Below the pieces are notes generated by a model. The model was not told where the DNA came from, made no database searches, and saw only the letters and a list, made by a program, of their open reading frames with translations. 36,674 nucleotides of DNA from Marinactinospora thermotolerans DSM 45154 (GTDB lineage Bacteria; Actinomycetota; Actinomycetes; Streptosporangiales; Streptosporangiaceae). Of this stretch, positions 24,156 to 32,395 are shown in pieces. The translations under genes were made by a program, and so were the position numbers. The stretch spans positions 1-36,674 of the forward strand of contig NZ_FUWS01000021.1 in the NCBI RefSeq assembly GCF_900167435.1, in the 5' to 3' direction. How positions within the stretch are numbered: position 1 is the stretch's first letter; each line of letters opens with the position of its first letter.

Positions 24156-25097
24156 ATGGCGTGGGCCATCGTCACGGCCGTCGTGGGCGCTTTGGCGGTC
24201 GCGGCAGGTGCCGCGCTCCAGGAACGCAGGGCCATCACCGTCCCGACCGGGCAGGTCGGCCAGCTCCGGCTGCTCCGGCACCTGGCCGCCGACCCCTACT
24301 GGGTGCTCGGCACCGTGCTGAACGTCTCCGGTGTCGCGGCGCACATGTGGTCGCTGAGCCACGCCCCGCTCACCGTGGTCCAGCCGATCGGGGTCAGCGG
24401 CCTGCTGTTCGCGGTGGCCCTGTCCGCCTTCCTGCGACGGCGGCGGCTCACCTGGTCGCAGATCGGCGGCTGTCTCGCGGTGACGGCGGGGCTGATCATG
24501 CTGCTGCTGGTCCTCCCCGCCCACGTGCCCGGTCCCGCACCCCACCCGGACACGCCGGTGCTGATGCCGTTGCTGGCGCTGGCCGCCATGCTCGCCTGCG
24601 TGGGGGTGGCCCGACTGGGCGGAGGCGTCACCCAGGCCTGGGCACTGGGGGTGGCGGGCGGTATCGCCTATGGGGTCACCTCGGCGCTGGCCCGCGTCAT
24701 CGGGGTGGACGCCCTCGACGATCCGGCGTCCCTGATGCGGCCTCTCACCGTCGTGGCCGTCGCCATCGGCCTGTTCGGGGCGGTGATCGTGCAGAACTCC
24801 TACCGCACCGGGCACTTCGCCCTGGCCTACGCCACGCTCCTGATCAGCGACCCGGTCGCGGCGGTCACCATCGGGGTGGTGTTCCTCGGCGAGGCGCTTC
24901 CGGCGACCCCCGTGGGCGGGGCCGCCGCGCTGGTCGCGGCGGCCCTGATCTGCGGCGGCACCATCGCCCTCGCCCGTTCCTCCCCGCCCGTGGCGGCGCA
25001 GCGGGCCGTCACGGGCGGGTGTGGCGAGGCCGTCCCCGCCGTCACCCGCCGTCGGGAGCCGGGGCCGGTGGCAGGACCGGCACCCGAAACCCGATGA
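24156..25097 (+). CDS. DMT (EamA-like) superfamily membrane transporter
   Basis: About 313 residues with nine to ten predicted membrane helices arranged as two repeats (about 1-125 and 130-285). Features seen include VVQPIGVSGLLFAVALSAFLRR at the end of the first repeat and LLISDPVAAVTIGVVFLGEA in the second, where EamA proteins carry the conserved Pro and Glu. I placed the start at ATG 24156 (AAGGGG 8 bases upstream); GTG 24141 in the same frame is the alternative and adds five residues. The C-terminal ~35 residues are polar, and the last 56 bases overlap the 3' end of the histidine kinase gene on the other strand. Substrate unknown. Confidence 0.88.
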   Translation: MAWAIVTAVVGALAVAAGAALQERRAITVPTGQVGQLRLLRHLAADPYWVLGTVLNVSGVAAHMWSLSHAPLTVVQPIGVSGLLFAVALSAFLRRRRLTWSQIGGCLAVTAGLIMLLLVLPAHVPGPAPHPDTPVLMPLLALAAMLACVGVARLGGGVTQAWALGVAGGIAYGVTSALARVIGVDALDDPASLMRPLTVVAVAIGLFGAVIVQNSYRTGHFALAYATLLISDPVAAVTIGVVFLGEALPATPVGGAAALVAAALICGGTIALARSSPPVAAQRAVTGGCGEAVPAVTRRREPGPVAGPAPETR

Positions 25098-26481
25098 CGG
25101 CGCCGCCGCCTTCGCGGTTGCGGGCGAACACCTCACCGCCGTGGGCCACCGCGATGTCGTGGACCATCGACAGGCCCAGTCCCGATCCGGGCATCCCGCG
25201 CGCCGAGGTGGCCCGGTAGAAGCGTTCGAAGACATGGCCGAGTTCGGCCGGGTCGATGCCGGGTCCTCGGTCGCGGATCTCCACCCGCCCCTCCCTGACG
25301 ACGATCTCGATCGGCGCCTCGCCCTCGGGGTCGAACTTCGCGGCGTTCTCCACCGGGTTGGAGATCGCCCGTTCCAGCGCGCCGGCGCGGCCGAAGACGA
25401 CCGAGCCGTCCGCGTCCACGACGATCTCGCGCCCGGTGCGCCGCCGGGCCCGCGCGGCCACCCGTTCGGCCAGCTCCCGCAGGCTCACCTCCTGCGGGGT
25501 CTCGTCCTCGTGGGTCCCCGTGGCGAGCTGGACGAGCTCGTCGACGAGGTCGGTCAGCTCGCGGGTCTCGCCCTGGAGGTCGTCGATGAGGTGGCGCCGG
25601 GCCTGCGGGGAGAGCCGTTCGAAGCTGCGCATGACGCTGACGTTGGTGCGCAGGCTGGTCAACGGGGTGCGCAGCTCGTGTGAGGCGTTTTGGACCAGGC
25701 GTCGCTGCTCCTCCTTGGAGCTGGCCAACCGGGCCAGCATCGCGTTGAACGCGCCGGCGAGCCGGCCGACCTCGTCCCTGCCGCCGGCGCCGCCCGAGGG
25801 CGTGACAAGGTCGAGCCGCCCGGTGGAACTGACGTACTCGGCGGCCTCGGTGAGCCGGACCAGCCGTCCGGTGATGCGGCGCGCCACCAGCCAGCCGGCG
25901 CAGCCGGCGCCGACCAGGGCGACCGCGCCGACGAGGAGCATCTGCCCGGCGAGCGTGTCGAGAAGGGTCTCGGTGGGCGACATCCGCTGGGCGATCTGCA
26001 CGGCGCCGCCCCCACCACCGAACGAGACCGTCGCGATCCGGTAGGTCTCGCCGTTGGCGCTGTCCTCGCGCCGCGTCACCTCGCCGGCTTCGGCGGCGCG
26101 GGCGATCCGGCGGTCTCCCATCGTCACCGGCAGCCGCTCGGCCGGGGCGCTCTCGCTCACCGGGAAGGCGACGCTGCCGTTGGGGGCGAGGAGCTGGAAG
26201 GTGAAGGTGTCGGAGTGCAGCAGGTTGATCTGGCTGACCCCGTTGTGGCCCAGGGCGCTGCCGCGCAGGTCCTGGGCCAGGTCGGTGACGGTCGCCTCGA
26301 ACTCCTCCTCGGCCTTGGCGCGCACCAGCGACGCCGCGGCGTTGTAGGCCAGGGAGCCGACGAGGGTGATGACGACCGCGGCGACCAGGGCGAACGTCAA
26401 CGCGAACCGGGTTCCCAGGCTCATCGAGGCGATACTCCGGGTGCGCTCCTCCGCGCGTCCCGGGCTGTCCTGCGCCGTCAT
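25042..26481 (-). CDS. Sensor histidine kinase, MprB-like (HAMP-HisKA-HATPase)
   Basis: 479 residues. TM1 (about 26-46), an extracytoplasmic sensor region (47-179), TM2 (180-200), a HAMP linker (about 200-255), the phosphoacceptor His268 in NASHELRTPLTSLRTN, and a HATPase domain with N-box SNPVENAAKFDP, G1 RDRGPGID and G2 GSGLGLSMVHDIAVAHGG. The N-box has NPVENA in place of the common NLLDNA, a variant also found in MprB-type kinases. The ATG overlaps the stop of the response regulator (ATGA), so the two are coupled. The MprB assignment rests on architecture and residue pattern; it could also be another envelope-stress sensor. Confidence 0.92.
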   Translation of the reverse strand: MTAQDSPGRAEERTRSIASMSLGTRFALTFALVAAVVITLVGSLAYNAAASLVRAKAEEEFEATVTDLAQDLRGSALGHNGVSQINLLHSDTFTFQLLAPNGSVAFPVSESAPAERLPVTMGDRRIARAAEAGEVTRREDSANGETYRIATVSFGGGGGAVQIAQRMSPTETLLDTLAGQMLLVGAVALVGAGCAGWLVARRITGRLVRLTEAAEYVSSTGRLDLVTPSGGAGGRDEVGRLAGAFNAMLARLASSKEEQRRLVQNASHELRTPLTSLRTNVSVMRSFERLSPQARRHLIDDLQGETRELTDLVDELVQLATGTHEDETPQEVSLRELAERVAARARRRTGREIVVDADGSVVFGRAGALERAISNPVENAAKFDPEGEAPIEIVVREGRVEIRDRGPGIDPAELGHVFERFYRATSARGMPGSGLGLSMVHDIAVAHGGEVFARNREGGGAVIGFRVPVLPPAPAPDGG

Positions 26482-27185
26482 CGCGGCCGGATCGTGTACC
26501 CGACGCCGCGCACGGTCTGGATCAACGGCGGCGTCCCGGCCGGTTCCAGCTTGCGGCGCAGGTAACTGATGTAGACGGCGAGGTTCTTGGACTCGGGGCC
26601 GAAGTCGTAGCCCCAGATGCGGTCGTAGATCGTGGCGTGGTCGAGCACGATCCCCGCGTTGCGGACCAGCAGCTCCAGCAGGTCGAACTCCGTCTTGGAC
26701 AGTTCGACCTCGGTCCCGCCGCGCCACACCCGCCGCGCCCCCGGGTCCAGGCGGAGGTCGGCGACCTGCAACGGCGGTTCGGGGAGGTCGCCGGGGGGCG
26801 GCGTGGCACGGCGCAGCAGCGCGCGCAGCCGGGCCAGCAGCTCGTCCAGGTCGAACGGTTTGGGCAGGTAGTCGTCGGCCCCGGCGTCCAGTCCGGCGAC
26901 CCGGTCGGGGGTCTCCACCCGGGCGGTCAGCATGAGGATCGGCACCCGGTTGCCCTCGGCCCGCAGCACCCTGCACACGCCCAGCCCGTCGACCCCGGGC
27001 ATCATCACGTCGAGCACGAGCAGGTCGACCGGTTCCCGGTGGACCTCGGCGAGCGCCTGGACCCCGTCGGCCACCGTCCGTACGACATAGCCCTCCAGTT
27101 CGAGGGCGCGGTGCAGTGAGTCGCGGATGGCGCGGTCGTCATCGGCGATGAGGACGGTGGCTGCGGTGCTGCTCATGGAGGCCAT
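26478..27185 (-). CDS. Response regulator, OmpR/PhoB family (MprA-like)
   Basis: 235 residues. The receiver domain has the acidic pocket ADDD (14-17), phosphoacceptor Asp59 (LVLDVMMPG), Thr87 (LTAR) and Lys109 (PKPFD). A winged-helix DNA-binding domain covers about 135-233 (LSKTEFDLLELLVRNAG, ending TVRGVGYTIRPR). It partners the kinase encoded immediately downstream with a 4-base overlap. Two start codons compete: ATG 27185 (used) and ATG 27176, with no decisive ribosome binding site. Both are the first gene of the operon, and the promoter must lie in the 250 gene-free bases upstream. Confidence 0.95.
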   Translation of the reverse strand: MASMSSTAATVLIADDDRAIRDSLHRALELEGYVVRTVADGVQALAEVHREPVDLLVLDVMMPGVDGLGVCRVLRAEGNRVPILMLTARVETPDRVAGLDAGADDYLPKPFDLDELLARLRALLRRATPPPGDLPEPPLQVADLRLDPGARRVWRGGTEVELSKTEFDLLELLVRNAGIVLDHATIYDRIWGYDFGPESKNLAVYISYLRRKLEPAGTPPLIQTVRGVGYTIRPR

Positions 27186-27433
27186 GGTGGCCCATCCCGG
27201 TTAGCGCCGGGTAAGAGGACACGTCGAGGGGTGTGAGAAGCCCTGGGACGGCCCGGCCCACGGCCCCGCGTCACCGCGCGGTCGGGGGTCGCGCCTGCCC
27301 CGGTAGCCCTCCGGGAGTTCACCGCGTTCGGTTCTTCGGCGGTCCGGCAACGTGTCGCGCCTCCGGCCCGGGGGCCGCGGGATGCCGGTGCTGGCTGGGT
27401 GGACGCTTCCCGGCCCTCGCCCCGCAACGGTCT

Positions 27434-27874
27434 TCAGTCGCCGAAGGCGGTCAGCGAGCCTCGGCCGTCGAACCTCGCGCCCGGTGCCCAGGCGATCTCC
27501 CAGCGGTTGCCCTCCGGGTCCGCGATATAGGCGGACCGTCCGCCCCAGGAGCGGTTCACCGGCTCGGCCACCACCGTCGCGCCGGCTCGGACGGCGGCCT
27601 CGAACGCCGCGTCCACCTGTTCGGGGGCGCCCACGTTGCAGGCGAGGGTGAACCCCGCCCACCCGCTCGGAGCGGGAGCGCCGCCCGCGGCCTCGGCGGC
27701 CAGCTCCTGCACGGGGTACAGGGACAGCAGCACGCCGCCCAGGAGGAAACCCGCCCAGCCGTCACCACTGGACGAGGTCTCCGTCCACCCCAGGGCCCGG
27801 TAGAACCGTCGGAGTCCGGGCATGTCCCGGGCTCCGAGCGTCACCACGGTCAACCGCGCGGGAATCTCGGACAT
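27434..27874 (-). CDS. VOC family (glyoxalase/bleomycin-resistance fold) protein
   Basis: 146 residues containing the two beta-alpha-beta-beta-beta modules of the vicinal-oxygen-chelate fold. Module 1 opens with LTVVTLGARDMPGLRRFYRALGW, and module 2 closes with the signature SAYIADPEGNRWEIAWAP. Such small single-gene VOC proteins are metal-dependent lyases, dioxygenases or drug-binding resistance proteins; the sequence does not allow a choice. ATG start at 27874. It lies downstream of the GntR-TetR regulator gene on the other side of a 96-base gap and may or may not share its transcript. Confidence 0.92.
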   Translation of the reverse strand: MSEIPARLTVVTLGARDMPGLRRFYRALGWTETSSSGDGWAGFLLGGVLLSLYPVQELAAEAAGGAPAPSGWAGFTLACNVGAPEQVDAAFEAAVRAGATVVAEPVNRSWGGRSAYIADPEGNRWEIAWAPGARFDGRGSLTAFGD

Positions 27875-27970
27875 ACCCGCAGCCTACGTGCCGGGATGCG
27901 GCGGCCGGCGGAAGCCGTCGCGTCTTCGGCGACCGTGGGCGGTGGGAACCGGCGTGGTCGCCGAGCCGCT

Positions 27971-28900
27971 TCAGCGCCGCCCCCTGGTTCCCGCGAGTCC
28001 GGCGAGCCCGTCCAGGTGACACCGGAGGGAGAGCTCGAACAGGCCGTCCAGGTCGTCGATGACCTCGTCCGCCTCCATGGCCGCGAGGTAGGGGAAACGG
28101 CCGGTCTGGAACCGCTGAAGGATCTCGCCCTCCATCGCCGTCCACCATTCGGCCGTGTGCATGCGCGTCTCCCGCGCCGTTCTGAGCTCGTCCACCACGG
28201 TCAGGGCGAGGCCGCGGACGAGGGCGGGCAGGGCGAGGGCCGCCCGCCAGCGCTCGGTCCCCGTCAAACCGAGCTGGGCCAGCGCCCGGAGGGTCCGCTC
28301 ACTGTGCTCCATCGCCTCCGGTACGGGGGCCGGCCGCAGCACCGACAGGAGTTCGGCCAGCCACGGGTGGCGGCGGTAGAGGCGCCACTGCGACCGGCAG
28401 ACCTCCTCCAGCTGCGCACGCCACCCCTCGGGGGCGACGTTGGACAACGGCTCCGAGCGGAACACCGCTCGGATCATCAGGAGCTCAAGTTCATCGCGGC
28501 CGGCGACGTGGCGGCTCAGCGTCATCGGCGTCACGCCGAGCCGGCCCGCCAGGAGGCGGATGGAGATCGCGTCGGCGCCTTCCCGGTCGGCGAGCGCGAT
28601 GGCCGTCGCGACGATCCTCCCCCGTGTCAGCGGGCGGGGCCGATCCGGTGCGACGGGCGGCGTATCCGGTTGGGGGGCCTTGACCACGCTGCCCGAGCCG
28701 GGGATCGTGACGATCAGCCCCTCCTCGCGCAGCAGGGCGAGCGCGCGGCTCGCGGTCGCCATGGCGACGCCGAACTCGTTCACGATCCGCCGGGTCGAGG
28801 GCACCCGGTCACCCGGGCGCAGCCCGCCCTCGGCGATCCTGCGGCGGAGCTCGGCGGCCACGCGCCGGGCCGGTCCGCCGTCCCCGTCCTTCGCTTCCAT
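27971..28900 (-). CDS. GntR-TetR fused transcriptional regulator
   Basis: A 309-residue protein with two DNA-binding domains. Residues about 10-72 are a GntR winged helix (RIAEGGLRPGDRVPSTRRIVNEFGVAMATASRAL). Residues about 90-135 are a TetR HTH (IVATAIALADREGADAISIRLLAGRLGVTPMTLSRHVAGRDEL in pieces), followed by a TetR-type ligand-binding helical domain. This fusion is a recognised actinobacterial family. I chose ATG 28900; GTG 28909 is 3 codons upstream. No Shine-Dalgarno is seen. It is divergent from the amidohydrolase-GNAT operon, and two palindromes with the same CACCG/CGGTG arms lie between them, so it probably represses both itself and that operon. Confidence 0.9.
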   Translation of the reverse strand: MEAKDGDGGPARRVAAELRRRIAEGGLRPGDRVPSTRRIVNEFGVAMATASRALALLREEGLIVTIPGSGSVVKAPQPDTPPVAPDRPRPLTRGRIVATAIALADREGADAISIRLLAGRLGVTPMTLSRHVAGRDELELLMIRAVFRSEPLSNVAPEGWRAQLEEVCRSQWRLYRRHPWLAELLSVLRPAPVPEAMEHSERTLRALAQLGLTGTERWRAALALPALVRGLALTVVDELRTARETRMHTAEWWTAMEGEILQRFQTGRFPYLAAMEADEVIDDLDGLFELSLRCHLDGLAGLAGTRGRR

Positions 28901-28906
28901 GTGCCG

Positions 28907-28924
28907 CACCGTACTAGTGCGGTG
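28907..28924. promoter_or_regulatory. Putative operator 1 for the GntR-TetR regulator
   Basis: CACCGTACTAGTGCGGTG, an 18-base palindrome (one mismatched pair) with arms CACCG and CGGTG around an ACTAGT core. It lies 7-24 bases upstream of the regulator start codon, as expected for an autorepression site. Confidence 0.6.
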
Positions 28925-28931
28925 GGCGGCG

Positions 28932-28944
28932 CACCGTAGCGGTG
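28932..28944. promoter_or_regulatory. Putative operator 2 (same half-sites, shorter spacer)
   Basis: CACCG-TAG-CGGTG, a 13-base inverted repeat with the same arms as the site at 28907, 7 bases away from it and 91 bases upstream of the amidohydrolase start. The two could be bound cooperatively, though the differing spacers (8 and 3 bases) would need explaining. Confidence 0.45.
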
Positions 28945-29022
28945 TCCCGGTGTGCGGCGCCGTTCGGGTGGTACGGCGGGGAAGCGTCCCGGCGAGGCGG
29001 GCGGGCGGGCCGGCTCCGTCCC

Positions 29023-29028
29023 TACGGT
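29023..29028 (+). promoter_or_regulatory. Putative -10 element of a leaderless amidohydrolase transcript
   Basis: TACGGT ends 6 bases before the ATG at 29035, and no Shine-Dalgarno sequence lies in front of the ATG. This spacing is the classic sign of a leaderless mRNA in actinobacteria. No good -35 is visible. Confidence 0.4.
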
Positions 29029-29034
29029 GCGCGT

Positions 29035-30456
29035 ATGAATTTCGACGACACCGGCTTGGCCCTCACCCATGTCACCGTGATCGACGTCGTTGGCGGCCGA
29101 TCCCTTCCCGACCAGACCGTGCTCGTGGCCGACGGCGCGATCACGGCGGTCGGCCCGGCCTCCCAGGTGGTGATCCCGCCCGGGGCGACAGTGCACGACC
29201 TGCGCGGACGGTACGTGATCCCGGGGCTGACCGACATGCACGTGCACAGCGAACCGGGTCCGGACGACGAGCGGCGCCTGCCCGCGCTCTACATCGCCAA
29301 CGGCGTGACCATGGTCCGCGAGATGTGGGGGAGGCCGCTGCTGCACGAGTGGCGGCGGCGGACGTCGGCCGGCGAGATGATCGGGCCGCGCTCGATCATC
29401 GCCAGCCCGATCGTGGACGGCGCCCCCGCCCTGTGGTCCGACATCCCCATCGACGCGCCGATCATCTCGGTCACCACCGAGCGGGAGGCGCGGCGCGCGG
29501 TGGGCGTGGCCAAGGACGGCGGAGCCGACTTCGTGAAGGTCTACTCCCGCTTGGAGCCGGAGCCCTATTTCGCGCTGCTGGCGGAGGCCGCCGCCCAGGA
29601 CATGACCGTGGTCGGGCATCGCTGCGACCGGGTACCGCTCAGGGACCAGCTCGGCGCCGGACAGAGGTCCTTCGAACACGTCCACGGACTGTGGCCGGCC
29701 ACCTCCACCGACGTGGAGCGGATGGAGGCCGCGATGGCGCGGATCTCCCCACGGCCCGGCTTCTACTACGCGGACTGGTTCAAGCAGGTCAACGAGGTGG
29801 AGTGGGAGTCGGTGAACCGTTACAGCGGGGCGTCGGCGACCTCACTGTTCGAGCGCATGGTCGCCGAGGACGTCGCCTACTGCCCGACGCTCGTCATGCA
29901 CGCCGCGGTGGATCTGCCCGAGTGGATGCGCCTGGACGACGAACGGTTCGCCTACATGGCCCCGGACGTGCCGGACATGTGGACGTTCGTCCGGGGACAG
30001 ATCTTCCACGGCGGGGGACGCAGTGCCGACGAGGAGGCGAAGCGGCGCACGCTGTTCGACCACCGGCGGGCGGCGGTCGCCGCCATGGACGAGGCGGGCG
30101 TGCGGCTGCTGGCCGGCACGGACGCGGTGACCCCCGGCCTGTTCCCGGGCTTCGCGCTGCACGAGGAGCTCGAACTCCTGGTCAGCGCGGGACTGACGAG
30201 GATGCGCGCCCTCCAGACGGCGACGATCGAGCCCGCCCGGTTCCTCGGCCGTGAGCAGACCTGCGGATCGGTCGATCCGGGCAAGCTGGCCGACCTCGTG
30301 GTCGTGGACGCGGACCCGCTGGCCGACATCAGGAACACCCGCCGCATCCACGCGGTCGTCGCCGCCGGCCGCTACATCGGACCGGACGAGCGCCGCGCCC
30401 TCCTCGACGGCGTGGCCGCCTTGACGGCCACCGCGCCGGGGGTGGAGGGAGCGTGA
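29035..30456 (+). CDS. Amidohydrolase family protein (imidazolonepropionase/prolidase-like)
   Basis: A 473-residue metal-dependent hydrolase. Metal ligands: His69 and His71 (DMHVHSEP), the candidate bridging Lys168 (DFVKVYS), His195 (VVGHRCD), His215/His217 (FEHVHG) and catalytic Asp363 (LAGTDAVTP). The C-terminal strand GSVDPGKLADLVVVDADPLADI returns to the beta-sandwich typical of this group. This points to hydrolysis of a cyclic amide, amidine or peptide bond in a small molecule; the substrate is unknown. It is leaderless in appearance and coupled to the GNAT gene (GTGA overlap). Likely controlled by the divergent GntR-TetR protein. Confidence 0.92.
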   Translation: MNFDDTGLALTHVTVIDVVGGRSLPDQTVLVADGAITAVGPASQVVIPPGATVHDLRGRYVIPGLTDMHVHSEPGPDDERRLPALYIANGVTMVREMWGRPLLHEWRRRTSAGEMIGPRSIIASPIVDGAPALWSDIPIDAPIISVTTEREARRAVGVAKDGGADFVKVYSRLEPEPYFALLAEAAAQDMTVVGHRCDRVPLRDQLGAGQRSFEHVHGLWPATSTDVERMEAAMARISPRPGFYYADWFKQVNEVEWESVNRYSGASATSLFERMVAEDVAYCPTLVMHAAVDLPEWMRLDDERFAYMAPDVPDMWTFVRGQIFHGGGRSADEEAKRRTLFDHRRAAVAAMDEAGVRLLAGTDAVTPGLFPGFALHEELELLVSAGLTRMRALQTATIEPARFLGREQTCGSVDPGKLADLVVVDADPLADIRNTRRIHAVVAAGRYIGPDERRALLDGVAALTATAPGVEGA

Positions 30457-31064
30457 CGGGCGGCAAGGCACTCCCCGCCGTTTCCGGCCCGCGGGACGGG
30501 GAGCCCGTGGGCGGGGCCCGGGAACACGCCGTCCAGGTGCTCACGGCAGCGTTCCGCGAGGACGTTCTCCTGCGCTGGCTCGCACCGGAGCACCCGGACC
30601 GGATGTTCGCGTCCGTGGTGGCCGAGTCGGCCGCGGCCGGGGGCCTCGACGTGCTGGACGGGGCGGCCGCGGTCTGGCTTGCCTGGTCCACGCAGGACGC
30701 CGAGGCCGACGAGCCGCCGGGACCGCGGCCGTCCGCCCGGCTGAGCACCTATCTGGCGGCCACGGCCATGCGCCATCCAAAGGACCGCCCGCACACCACC
30801 CTCCAGTTCCTCGGCGTGCACCCCGCCCATCAGGGGCGCGGGCTCGGCACCGCCCTGCTCGTCCGCGGTCTCGCGCGGGCCGACGCCGCCGGCCTGCCCG
30901 CGTACCTGGAGGTGGACTCGCCGCGCAACGCCGGGTGGTACGCGCGCCACGGGTTCGCGCCGCTCGGTGACCCGATCGTCCTGCCCGATGGGCCCACCAT
31001 CCAACCGATGTGGCGGGAGCCGGCATCGGCGTTCCCGGCCGGCTCCGGCCGGGAACGCCCGTGA
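30453..31064 (+). CDS. GNAT family N-acetyltransferase
   Basis: A 203-residue acetyltransferase. The acetyl-CoA binding motif A is LQFLGVHPAHQGRGLGTALL, with QGRGLG at 127-132. Motif B is AYLEVDSPRNAGWYARHGFAPLG, split here as EVDSPRNAGWYARHGF. The GTG start overlaps the amidohydrolase stop (GTGA), and GGAGG is present upstream, so the two genes form an operon. An acetyltransferase paired with a cyclic-amide hydrolase suggests modification or detoxification of one small molecule; this is inference. The last 34 bases of the gene form half of a strong terminator hairpin. Confidence 0.92.
   Translation: MTGGKALPAVSGPRDGEPVGGAREHAVQVLTAAFREDVLLRWLAPEHPDRMFASVVAESAAAGGLDVLDGAAAVWLAWSTQDAEADEPPGPRPSARLSTYLAATAMRHPKDRPHTTLQFLGVHPAHQGRGLGTALLVRGLARADAAGLPAYLEVDSPRNAGWYARHGFAPLGDPIVLPDGPTIQPMWREPASAFPAGSGRERP
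31028..31059 (+). terminator. Terminator hairpin overlapping the 3' end of the GNAT gene
   Basis: Perfect 15-base arms, GGCGTTCCCGGCCGG (31028-31042) and CCGGCCGGGAACGCC (31045-31059), separated by CT. The stop codon is at 31062-31064, so the hairpin is inside the coding sequence. It could also terminate the minus-strand transcript of the small gene ending at 31088. Confidence 0.65.
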
Positions 31065-31087
31065 GGGGCCGCGGTCCCCGATGCGGA

Positions 31088-31330
31088 TCAGCGCATGGGG
31101 CCTTGCATGGGCGGGGGTTCGTGGCCGGGGGGAAACGGGTCGACCGGCAGCTGCGAGGGGGGTAGTCCGTTCTGGTCGTCGGAGAGCACGTCGAGGGAGG
31201 ACAGTAGGCCGATCAGGGCCACCAGCATGAGGATCTTGAGCACGAGGTAGAGCCAGGCGAGGCAGGTGTCGATCCAGGCGGCCCAGTCGATTCGGCGCCG
31301 CCCGGGCCGTCGGGATCCGTTGGCGCGCAT
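31088..31330 (-). CDS. Small single-helix membrane protein of unknown function
   Basis: 80 residues: a basic N-terminus (MRANGSRRPGRRRIDW), one membrane helix (about 19-44, CLAWLYLVLKILMLVALIGLL), and a Pro-rich C-terminal tail (PVDPFPPGHEPPPM). By the positive-inside rule the tail should be outside. No ribosome binding site stands out before ATG 31330. No family recognised; the helix and codon pattern support a real gene, moderately. Confidence 0.6.
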   Translation of the reverse strand: MRANGSRRPGRRRIDWAAWIDTCLAWLYLVLKILMLVALIGLLSSLDVLSDDQNGLPPSQLPVDPFPPGHEPPPMQGPMR

Positions 31331-31771
31331 GGTGCCAGTCTGCGGCCGGGCCGGGCACGCCCGCCAGTGCGCGGCCATCGCGGGGGCGGTCGCGTACGGC
31401 GCCAGGGGCCGTTCTCCCGGTGGTCCGCGCCGGTGAAGGGGTGAGGGCCGGCTGGGACCGGCCCCTGGCGCACGCCGGCCCTGCCCGGCGGCCTCCCCTG
31501 GGGGCAGGGCCGAAGCCCCGGCTGCGGGGGCGAACGCGAGGGGGCGCGCCGCTGCCGATCGGCCGGCCACGGCCAGGGAACCGAACACCCGGCCGGGGTC
31601 GGCCGGCCGAGCGCGTCTGGCGTGGGGGTTCGGTTCGGCGGCGCCCTCCCGGCGCTCACGGTGGTGTTCGGCCAGGGGTTCCCGTGCGCCCCTGCGGTTT
31701 CGGCTCCTGCGGGTCTCGAAGGCGCCCACCGCCCCTTCGGGAGGGCCGTCGCGGCCCGCCGGGACGGCTGC
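31331..31771. other. Gene-free stretch with GC hairpins
   Basis: About 440 bases with no convincing coding frame on either strand; frames open here are Arg/Ala/Pro/Gly-rich in the manner of antisense reading. A perfect 11-base inverted repeat CGGCCCTGCCC (31476-31486) and GGGCAGGGCCG (31502-31512) encloses 15 bases. A 7-base GGGCCGG/CCGGCCC hairpin lies at 31445-31464, and GCCGTC/GACGGC (31745-31768) lies directly after the stop of the acetyltransferase gene to the right and may be its terminator. Confidence 0.4.
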
Positions 31772-32317
31772 CTAGCGCGCGGCCCTCTCCCACTCGTCCC
31801 GCAGGATCGAGTGCGAGATCGAGTCCCGCCATGCCTCGCCCGTCCAGACGTGGGCGCGGATGCGGCCCTCCTCGCGCATCCCCACCCGCTCCATCACCCG
31901 AGCCGACGCCATGTTCTCCGGAGCCCGAGCGCCCCAGAGCCGGTACAGGCCCAGGTCCCGGAAACCGAACTTCAGGAGGAGGGACACCAGCTCGGTCCCC
32001 AACCCTCGCCCCCAGTGGTCCGCCCGGAGCGCGAAGCCCAGTGACGCGCTGTGCGGGTACTCCTCACGGGCCAGCCGCGCCACCCCGACCACGCGGTCGC
32101 CTCGGGTGACCGCGAGCAGGTACACCCGCCGGGGGTCGGCCTTCGCGTCCTCCATGGCGCGGTCGATGATCGTCAGGCACCCGTCTTTGCTCCTGGCCGA
32201 GAAGGACAGGTGCGTGACGGTTTTCTCGTCTCCGTACACGCCGTGGAGGCCGCCGAGGTCGGCGCGGGAGAACTCGCGGAGGACCAGCCCGTCACCGGTG
32301 ATTTCGACTGGAGACAT
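31772..32317 (-). CDS. GNAT family N-acetyltransferase, RimJ/RimL type
   Basis: 181 residues. The pattern LVLREFSRADLGGLHGVYGD at the N-terminus, LGFALRADHWGRGLGTELVSLLLKFGF (acetyl-CoA site, WGRGLG) and YRLWGARAPENMASARVMERVGMREEGRIRAH is that of RimJ/RimL-like acetyltransferases, which acetylate ribosomal protein N-termini, other proteins or small molecules. ATG at 32317, with no clear Shine-Dalgarno sequence. It marks the right edge of the backbone: decayed sequence begins just upstream. Confidence 0.92.
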   Translation of the reverse strand: MSPVEITGDGLVLREFSRADLGGLHGVYGDEKTVTHLSFSARSKDGCLTIIDRAMEDAKADPRRVYLLAVTRGDRVVGVARLAREEYPHSASLGFALRADHWGRGLGTELVSLLLKFGFRDLGLYRLWGARAPENMASARVMERVGMREEGRIRAHVWTGEAWRDSISHSILRDEWERAAR

Positions 32318-32395
32318 GGGCGAAGGCTAACCCGTGGTGAGCGCGACCGGGATTCGCCCGAAGGCGTCGATGGGATGCTCGGAGGCGGTTCACGG

